From: Eutreptiella sp. 'Long Island Sound 2002'
Lineage: Eukaryota > Euglenozoa > Euglenophyceae > Eutreptiales > Eutreptiaceae
NCBI GenBank assembly: GCA_964036045.1
Contig: OZ038379.1
Coordinates: 85,427,178 to 85,491,177, forward strand
Length of the DNA stretch: 64,000 bases
Direction of reading: 5' to 3'
A program made the translations under genes and the position numbers. This document shows, piece by piece, positions 55,502 to 64,000 of this stretch; the first letter of the stretch is position 1, and every line of letters starts with the position of its first letter. The notes beneath the pieces were generated by a model. That model worked only from the letters and a program-made list of their open reading frames with translations, searched no databases and was not told the DNA's origin.

Positions 55502-56687
55502 CTACACCCCTCTCCCCTTAAATCTAGCTAACGAGCAAGCAACAAGCAAGCAACAAGCAAGCAACAAGCAACAAGCAACAAGAACTTCCCCTGTCCGTTT
55601 TGGCCATTACTCCGCCTCATCGCTCCGTGCTCTACTCTACTGTAGCCATCCTAAATTGGTGACCTTGCAAAATCCAAGTTTTGAGCCAAAAAATGACCGG
55701 TGGCGCCACGGGGCGGGGGCCGCAAGTCGGGAGGTGCCCTCCCAAAACGGTGCATTTTGTGCCCCAAAACAGCCTTTTTTGGCACCAAGCGGCCCCGGAA
55801 CCCAGTCAAAACGGCCAAACCAAGGCCAACGGTTCGTACCATTCACATGCGCCTTGATTGCCCTGTGGCAAGGAGCCCTTTGTCGCCCTCTAACTCCACG
55901 ATATGTCCGAGAAACGGCCCAAAAATGGCTCAAAATGACCTGGATGTGCGCTGTTTGTGTCAAACAGGCCCAAAACCAACAACAGGCCGTATCTTGGGCT
56001 ACGTGGCTCAAAACCGAATTCCGAGAGCACCTAGTCCCAGCAACCCCCCACTTTTTGTAGTTTCTAAGCCTCAGATTCGACCAACGACACGCCTAGAATC
56101 CCCGTACCAGTGGTCACTTGGTGGAGCCGGAGGGCAGCCCGGCCTGCGCATGGTGGGGGCCAACGGTGGGTCCACCAGGGTCCCCGGGGCGACAAAAGCC
56201 ACTTTTTGCACAGTTGTTCCTAGACCACTTGGAATCCTCAAACAAGTGTTTTCAGCCGATTTTGAGCCCGTGGTGACGCGTTTTGGCCCATGGGAAATCC
56301 CAAAATGCTTTGAAAAGCTGCCATTTTGGGAACAAAAATGGGTCAAAAATGCATTTTTCCAAAAGTGATCCTGGACCCTTTGGGATGCTTAAAAAGGCGT
56401 TTCTAGCCCATTCTGAGCCCATGGTGACCCGTTTTGGGCCACGAAATCCCAAAATGCCTTGAAAATGGGCCGTTTTGGGACCAAAAATAGGTCAGAAATG
56501 TGCTTTTCCGAAAGTGATCATGGACCATTGGGGCTGCACAAGCAAGTGACATGAGCCCATTTTCAGCCTGTCTTGACCGAGTCTAGCCCCTTCCGCTACA
56601 TGTATGCACCAGGTTGGACACTTCGCAAGTACCTTAGAGCCATATGGTGGACCACCTAGCCACCTAGAGTTGGGGAGAGAGGTGTAG
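55502..56687 (-). mobile_element. TIR element copy M3, inverted
   Basis: This copy lies in the opposite orientation: CTACACCCCTCTCCCC at 55502-55517 and GGGGAGAGAGGTGTAG at 56672-56687, the latter being the end that is left-hand in M1. With M2 it forms a large imperfect inverted repeat centred on TATACATGTATTA near 55493. Confidence 0.87.
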
Positions 56688-56701
56688 ATTAGAGGATATG
56701 T

Positions 56702-57590
56702 ATATGGGTGTTTGACCCGGGGGGGGGGGGGGGACAGGCTGTTTTGGGTGTTTTCCCGGAGTACGTCCCGGTGCCGGCTGATTTCACAAAATTGGGTGTC
56801 AAATCACATGGGCATGTTATACCTTTTTGAAAGGGCTTGGAAAGGGCTTCTCAATGCAATTTGAGTTGGGGTCTAACTCATCAATTTGTCAAAATGCCGG
56901 GCCGGACGAAAAAAAACGTTTTGGTTTCAGAGGCCCAATTTAGCTGTTCCGCTTGCAGCCTGTGCAGGTAACCAACAATGGTCCGGGGGATATTTCTCCA
57001 GCATATGGTAACTTCAGCAAAATATGCCCAGGGTAAAAAGATGCAATTTCCGTGCCGAATCCATTGGTGCAGGTCTCACGTTCTGACTCAGCGATATGTT
57101 AGAGAAATTCACGAAAAACTGTCTGGCCGGCAGCCTGCAAAACTTAAGTTAGTCAGTTAGTTCGTTTTGCAGACTGCCAGCCGGACAGTTTTTCGTGAAT
57201 TTCTCTAACATATCGTTGAGTTAGAGCGTGAGACTTGCACCGATGGCTTCGGCACGAAAAACTGCATCTTTTTACCCTCGGCATATTTTGCTTAAGTTAG
57301 GATATCTTGGAGAAACATCGCCTAGACCATTGTTGGTTACCTGCACAGGCTGCAAGCAAAACAGGTAAATCGGCCCTCTGGAACCAAAACGTTATTTTCG
57401 TCCGGCCCGGCACTTTGACATATCGATGAGTTAGACCCCAAGTAAAACTGCACCAAAAAGCCCTTTCCATGCACTTTTCAAAAAGGTATAACATGCAAGG
57501 GCGAATTTACAACCATTTCCTGGAATTGGCCTTGGACCACCGCCGAGTCCGGGAAAACACCCATATACCCCCCCCCCCCCTGTCAAACAC

Positions 57591-57596
<6 letters not shown>
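56702..57596. mobile_element. Foldback element, about 0.9 kb
   Basis: Two arms of about 430 bp are imperfect inverted copies, meeting near 57153. The outer ends are ATATGGGTGTTTGAC and its complement GTCAAACACCCATAT, and the inner ends GTCTGGCCGGCAG and CTGCCAGCCGGAC. No coding sequence is present. It is flanked by TA-rich sequence. Confidence 0.88.

Positions 57597-57630
<34 letters not shown>
57594..57630. repeat. (TA)n microsatellite
   Basis: TA dinucleotides lie between the foldback element and copy M4. Confidence 0.95.
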
Positions 57631-57632
<2 letters not shown>

Positions 57633-57638
57633 TCTAAT

Positions 57639-59208
57639 CTACACCCCTCTCCCCAGCTCTACGTGGCTCCACCATAGAGCTCTAAGGTACGTTCGAAGGG
57701 CACAACGTGGTGCATACATGCGTTGGAAGGGGCTAAACCCGGTCAAAACGGGCTCAAAATGGGCTAAAAACACTTGTTTGAGCATCCCAAATTTGCCTAG
57801 GATCACTTTTGGAAAAACAGATTTTTGACCCATTTTTGACCCATTTTTGGTCCCAAAACGGCCCATTTTCAAGGCATGTGGTCATTTTCCATGGCCAAAA
57901 CGGGTCCCCATGGGCTCAAAATGGGCTAAAACACTTGTTTGAGCATCCCAAATGGCCCAGGATCACTTCTGGAAGAAGGCACCTTTGACCCATTGTTGAC
58001 CCATTTTTGGTTCCAAAACGGCCCATTTTCAAGGCATTTTCGGAATTTCCATGCCCCAAAACGCACCACCACGGGCTCAAAACGGCCTAAAAACACTTGT
58101 TTGGGCATCCCAAGTGATCTAGGAACAACTTTGGAAAAAATGATTTTTTCGCCCTGGGGACCCTGGTGGACCCACCGTTGGCCCCCACCTTGCGCGGGCC
58201 GGGCTGCCCTCCGGCCCCACCAAGTGACCACTGGTATGGGGGTCTAGGTGGCTCGTTGGGCGATTCTGAGGCTTGGAAACCACAAAAAGTGGGGGGTTGC
58301 GGGTGGACTAGGTGCCCTCGGAATTCGGATTTGGAGCCACGTAGCCCAAGATACGCCCCGTGCTTGGTTTTGGGGTGTTGGTGCGCATTGCGCAGGTTTT
58401 TGGGGCTTTTTGGCACATACATTTGGGATTTTCCGTGGCCCATAACGCGCCACCACGGGCTCAAAACGGGCCAAAACCACTTGTTTGAGCATCCCAAATG
58501 GTCTAGGAACAACTTTGAAAAATATCATTTTTTTCGCCCCGGGCACCCTGGTTGACCCACCGTTGGCGCCCACTGTGCGCAGGCTGTGCTGCCCTCCGGC
58601 TAAACGAAGTGACCACTGGTGCGGGGTTGTAGGGATCTTGTTGGGCGATTCTGAGGCTTGGAAACCACAAAAAGTGGGGGGTTGCGGGTGGAATACGTGC
58701 CCTCGAACTTGGTTTTGAGCCACGTAACCCAAGATACGGCGCCTTCTTGGTTTTGGATGTGTTGGACACAAATAACGCACAATTAGGCCATTTTTGGCCA
58801 ATTTTGGGCTGTTTCTGGGACATATCGTGGAGCTAGAGGGCAAGAAAGGGCTCTTGTTCACGAGCCAATTGAGGCACATGTGGACTGTACGAAGCCTTTG
58901 CCTTCGTTTGGCCGTTATGACTGGGTTTTGGGGCCATTTTGGGCCAAAAAAGGCTGTTTTGGGGCACAAAATGCGCAGCTTTGGGGAGGGCACCTCCCGA
59001 CTTGGCACCCCCGCCCCGTGGCGCCACCGCTGAGTTTTTGGCTATAAACTTGGATTTGGCAAGGGCACCACCTAGGCTCTAGGATGGCTAGAGCAGAGGA
59101 GAGCCCGGAGCGATGAGGCTGAGCAATATCCAAAACGGAAAGGAGAAGTGCTTGTTGTTGCTTGTTGTTGCTTGCTTGCTAGCTAGATTTAAGGGGAGAG
59201 GGGTGTAG
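57639..59208 (+). mobile_element. TIR element copy M4
   Basis: Both ends are intact: CTACACCCCTCTCCCC at 57639-57654 and GGGGAGAGGGGTGTAG at 59193-59208. It is the longest copy (1570 bp) because some internal blocks, such as the GGTGGACCCACCGTTGG and TGGGGGGTTGCGGGTGGA pair, occur twice. Confidence 0.9.
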
Positions 59209-59209
59209 T

Positions 59210-59900
<691 letters not shown>

Positions 59901-59910
<10 letters not shown>

Positions 59911-60482
59911 TGTGCGGGTGGCCGCGCGGCATGTTCGGCAGGGGGGTTCAGGCCTGGGCCGGGCGCGTGGGTAGCGGCGGGTGGCCGAGGCGGAGGCGGC
60001 ACCATGCGGGTGCGGGGCCCGTGGCGGTCGCGGGGCGGTGTGGGCGGACCGGCCGGCGGCCGGCGGTGGCCTGAGAGGCCCACTCCATGGGGTCGCCGGG
60101 CGCGCCGGGGGAACGCGTGCCGCGCAGGCCTGGCCGTGGGGGCACGTGTGCAAGGGCGTCGGCGCGCCCGATGCGGGCCCCACTGCGGGCCGCGGGACCA
60201 GCGGCAAGCTGGAAGCGTGGCCTGGGGGCCGAGGCCTGGGCCGGGCGCGTGGGTAGCGGCGGGCGCCCGTCCCTGTGTCCCGTGTCCGGGAGACCGCGCG
60301 GCACAGCCGGCGGGAGGGTCGAGGCCCGGGCCGGGCGCATGGGTAGCGGCGGGCGGCCGAGGCGGAGGCGGCGCCATGCGGGTGCGGGGCCCGTGGCGGC
60401 CGCGGGGCGGCGCAGGCGGACCGGCCGGTGGCCGGCGGCGGCCCTAAGAGCCCACTCCATGGGGTCGGCGGGCGCGCCGGGG
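59901..60482. repeat. GC-rich duplication, about 210 bp, spaced 365 bp
   Basis: 59901-60110 and 60268-60482 are near-identical blocks with GGGCCGGGCGC, GGGTAGCGGCGGG and CACTCCATGGGGTCG. No gene logic is apparent in the frames through them. Confidence 0.8.
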
Positions 60483-61149
60483 GTGCAGGGGCGTGGTGCG
60501 GTGCAGGGGCGCAGCAGTGTGGGGCCGCGCAGGGCGCGGCCCGGGGCTGCGCAGGGGTGCAGCGTGGGGCTGCGTAGGGGCGGTGGGGCACGGCGTGCAC
60601 GTTGGGGGGGGGGGGGGGCTGTGGGCTGGTGGGTGGGTGCGCGCGCGAGGGGGACGGGGGTGCGGTGAGCTCAGCCGCAGAGCGTCACCGTGCGGCCGAC
60701 CGGGCAAAGGAGCGGCTTGGGCTGGCCAAAGTCGGCCGGGGAGCCCGGGGCGCTCGAGGTGTCGGGGGGGCAGCGGTCAGTGGTGGGGCCCGCACCCCGC
60801 TCGGCGGGGAAGAATCCCGCCGACCATCATCCACGGGGGCTAATCCTGGTGGAGGCGGGGGGGAGCGCCGCACCGTCCCCTCGCGGCCGAACCGGACCGG
60901 GACGGGCCCCGCCGGAGGGATACCGGGGGGGCGGGCGGGGCTGGGCACCAGGGCTCCGGGGCCCGGGTCCCTGGTAGTTGTGGGCCGGCGCGGGGGAGAC
61001 CGGGCGGGCGTCTGGGCTGCGGCTGGCGAGGGGGGCGTGGAAGGGCCGGGCGGGCTCGGGGGCGAACCCCGAGAGGCCCCCGGGGGCTGGGCGAGGGCTC
61101 CCGAGGGCGGCCGTTCCTTGAGGGGGGGGGGGGTTGCTACCTGCTAGGG
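60483..61149. other. GC-rich unassigned interval
   Basis: Very GC-rich sequence with G homopolymers. Frames are long on both strands because stops are rare at this composition; none was accepted as a gene. Confidence 0.5.
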
Positions 61150-63861
61150 CTGCATGGGGCCTTGAAGGGGCGCGGCGCGGGGCCGCGCAGGGGCGCAGCA
61201 GCGTGGGACTGCGCAGGGGCGTAACAGCGCGGGGCTGCGCCAGGGTGCAGCGATGGGCTGCGAATGGGGCGCAGCGTGGGGCTGCGCGGGGGCGCGGCAA
61301 GGGGCCGTGCAGGGGCGCGGCGCGGGGCCGCGCAGGGGCGCAGCGCGGGGTTGCGAAGGGGCGCAGCGTGGGGCCGTGCAGGGGCGCGGCGCGGGGCCGC
61401 GCAGGGGCGCAGCAGCGTGGGGCTGCGCAGGGGCGCAGCAGCGTGGGGCTGCGCCGGGGCGTGGTATGGGGCCGTGAAGGGGCGCAGCAGCGTGGGGCTG
61501 CGTGGGGCTGCGTAGGGGCGCAGTGTGGTGCGGCGCAGGGGCGCAGCAGTGCGGGGCTGCGCAGGGGCGCAGTGCGGGGCTGCGCAAGGGTGCAGCGTGG
61601 GGCTGCGCAGATGCGAAGCGCGGGGTTGCACAGGGGCGCAGCAGGGTTGGGGCCGCGCAGGGGAGCAGCCGCGTGGGGCTGTGCAGGGGCGCAGCGCGGG
61701 GCTGGGCAGGGGCGCAGCGTGGGGCCGCGCAGGAGTGCAGCGTGGGGCCGCGTATGGGCTTGGCATGGGGCCGTGCAGGGGCGCGGCGCGGGGCCGCGCA
61801 GGGGCGCAGCAGCGTGGGGCTGCGCAGGGGCGTGGCAGCGTGGGGCCCCGCCAGGGCGCGGCATGGGACCGTGCAGGGGCGCCGCAGCGTGGGGCCGCGT
61901 AGGGGCGCAGCGTGGGGCCTCGTAGGGGCGCAACGGTTTGGGGCGGCGCAGGGGCGTAGCAGTGCGGGGCTGCAGGGGCGCAGCGCGGGGTTGCGCAGGG
62001 GCACAGCGTGGGGACGTGCAGGGGCGCGGCGTGGGGCCGCACAGGGGCGCAGCAGCGTGGGGCTGCGCAGGGGCGCAGCGTGGGCCTGCGCGGGGGCGCA
62101 GCGAGGGGCTGCGCAGGGGCGCAGCGTGGGGCCGCGCAGGGGCGTAGCAGCGTGGGGCTGCGCAGGGGCGCAGCGTGGGGCTGCGCAGGGGCGCAGCATC
62201 TTGGGGCTGCGCCGGGGCGTGGTATGGGGCCGTGAAGGGGCGCAGCAGCGTGGGGCTGCGTAGGGGCGCAGCGTGGGGCTGCGTAGGGGCGCAGCGTGGT
62301 GCGGCGCAGGGGCGCAGCAGTGCGGGGCTGCGCAAGGGTGCAGTGTGGGGCTGCGCAGATGCGAAGCGCGGGGTTGCGCAGGGGCGCAGCAGCGTGGGGC
62401 CGCGCAGGGGAGCAGCCGCGTGGGGCTGTGCAGGGGCGCAGCGCGGGGCTGGGCAGGGGCGCAGCGTGGGGCCGCGCAGGAGTGCAGCGTGGGGCCGCGT
62501 ATGGGCTTGGCATGGGGCCGCGCAGGGGCGCAGCAACGTGGGGCTGCGCAGGGGCGTGGCAGCGTGGGGCCGCGCCGGGGCGTGGCATGGGACCGTGCGG
62601 GGGCGCCGCAGGGTGGGGCCGCGTAGGGGCGCAGCGTGGGGCTGCTAGGGGCGCAACGGTTTGGGGCGGCGCAGGGGCGTAGCAGTGCGGGGCTGCGCAA
62701 GGGTGCAGCGTGGGGGCTGCGCAGATGCGAAGCGCGGGGTTGCGCAGGGGCGCAGCAGCGTGGGGCCGCGCAGGGGAGCAGCCGCGTGGGGCTGTGTAGG
62801 GGCGCAGCGCGGGGCTGGGCAGGGGCGCAGCGTGGGGCCGCGCAGGAGTGCAGCGTGGGGCCGCGTATGGGCTTGGCATGGGGCCGCGCAGGGGCGCAGC
62901 AACGTGGGGCTGCGCAGGGGCGTGGCAGCGTGGGGCCGCGCCGGGGCGCGGCATGGGACCGTGCGGGGGCGCCGCAGCGTGGGGCCGCGTAGGGGCGCAG
63001 CCTGGGGCTGCGTAGGGGCGCGACAGTTTGGGGCGGCGCAAGGGCGTAGCAGTGCGGGGCTGCAAAGGCGCAGCGCGGGGTTGCGCAAGGGCGCAGCGTG
63101 GGGCCGCGCAGGGGCGCGGCCTGGGGCTGCGCAGGGGCGCAGTGCGGGGTTGCGCAGGGGCGCAACCGCGTGGGGCCGCGCAAGGGAGCAGCAGCGTGGG
63201 GCTGCGCAGGGGCGCAGCAGCCCGGGGCTGGGCAGGGGCGCAGCAGCGCGGGGCTGCGCAGGGGCGCGGCAGCCAGGGCTGTGCAGGGGCGCAGCAGCGC
63301 GGGGCTGTGCAGGGGCGTAGCAGCGTGGGCGCAGCAACCTGGGGCTGCGCAGGGGCGCAGCAGCGTGGGGCTGCGCTGGAGGGCAGCGTGGGGCTGCGCA
63401 GGGGCGCAGCAGCGCGGGGCTGTGCAGGGGAGCAGCAGCGTGGGGCTGCGCTGGAGGGGCAGCGTGGGGCTGCACAGGGGCGCAGCAACCTGGGGCTTGG
63501 CAGGGGCTCAGTAGCGTGGGACTGCGCAGGGGCGCGGCAGCGTGGGGCCGTGCAGGGGCGTAGCAGCGTGGGCGCAACAACCTGGGGCTGCGCAGGGCCG
63601 CAGCAGCCTGGGGATGCGCTGGAGGGCAGCGTGGGGCTGCGCAGGGGCGCAGCAGCGTGGTGCTGCGTAGGAGCGCAGCAGCGCGGGGCTGGGCAGGGGC
63701 GCAGTAGCGTGGGGCTGCGCAGGGGCGCAGCAGCCCGGGGCTGGACGGGGCGCAGCAGCGTGGAGCTGCGCTGGAGTGCAGTGTGGGGCTGCGTAGGGGC
63801 GCAGCAGCGTGGGGCTACGCTGGAGTGCAGCCTGGGGCTGCGCAGGGGCGCAGCAGCGTGG
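61150..63861. repeat. GC-rich satellite, unit about GGGGCGCAGCGTGGGGCTGC
   Basis: Units of 21-27 bp, with or without an extra GCA, run for 2.7 kb to the gap. A higher-order block marked by GGAGTGCAGCGTGGGGCCGC recurs near 61731, 62479 and 62846. Stop-free frames of up to 783 codons on both strands are an effect of the unit. Confidence 0.95.
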
Positions 63862-64000
63862 NNNNNNNNNNNNNNNNNNNNNNNNNNNNNNNNNNNNNNN
63901 NNNNNNNNNNNNNNNNNNNNNNNNNNNNNNNNNNNNNNNNNNNNNNNNNNNNNNNNNNNNNNNNNNNNNNNNNNNNNNNNNNNNNNNNNNNNNNNNNNNN
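63862..64000. other. Assembly gap (N) to the window end
   Basis: N run beginning inside the satellite, probably where assembly failed in the repeat. Confidence 0.98.

Noticed and set aside
60827-63580. Minus-strand frames of 569-783 codons rich in Ala, Pro and Arg
   Set aside because: Produced by the GC-rich satellite, open in several frames at once on both strands.

Overview
This is nuclear DNA from a eukaryote with a large, transposon-rich genome, most likely an alga or another protist. The evidence is GT-AG introns, a split SLC35F-type transporter gene, a decayed non-LTR retrotransposon (LINE), several cut-and-paste DNA transposons, and many micro-, mini- and satellite repeats. No rRNA, tRNA, CRISPR array or bacterial-style operon was seen. 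The species cannot be fixed from the sequence. Two runs of N (9239-9438 and 63862-64000) and many long G/C homopolymers mark a draft assembly, so some frameshifts may be sequence errors.

Layout. 1-6576: a DNA transposon coding region with an OTU-protease-like protein, a USP-type deubiquitinase-like domain and a hAT-like transposase in a row. 6577-9238: simple repeats, two dispersed repeats, and a second copy of a domain found at the C-terminus of the OTU protein. 10075-24389: a LINE 5' tandem-repeat region and ORF1, split by two nested DNA transposons. Element 1 (12692-18121) carries two minus-strand genes with introns. Element 2 (19431-22932) carries a 583-residue transposase-like gene. ORF1 reads on in frame across the element 1 insertion; for element 2 the frame is restored only if the imperfect target duplication is counted once.

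25076-31797: three back-to-back tandem arrays: a C-rich minisatellite, a roughly 52-bp doubly palindromic array that switches orientation, and a 10-bp satellite. 32011-36090: a decayed LINE ORF2 with endonuclease, reverse transcriptase and a zinc knuckle. 36230-48365: unrecognised and decayed coding pieces, including a minus-strand transposase pseudogene between arrays of a GAGCGCTC-type palindrome, a 101-bp tandem repeat and a gag-like remnant. 48894-52387: two exons of the only likely host gene, an SLC35F5-like membrane transporter, with a MULE-like remnant in the intron. 52873-59450: a cluster of one TIR-bearing non-autonomous element (four copies, one inverted) and a foldback element, all set in TA, CATA or TG microsatellites. 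59455-63861: GC-rich duplicated and satellite DNA.

Nearly every repeat family here is palindromic at the motif level. Three separate transposons carry clusters of their own short palindrome. In element 1 the same motif also fills the introns of its genes. In-frame stops in the otherwise readable transposon genes are mostly TAG.
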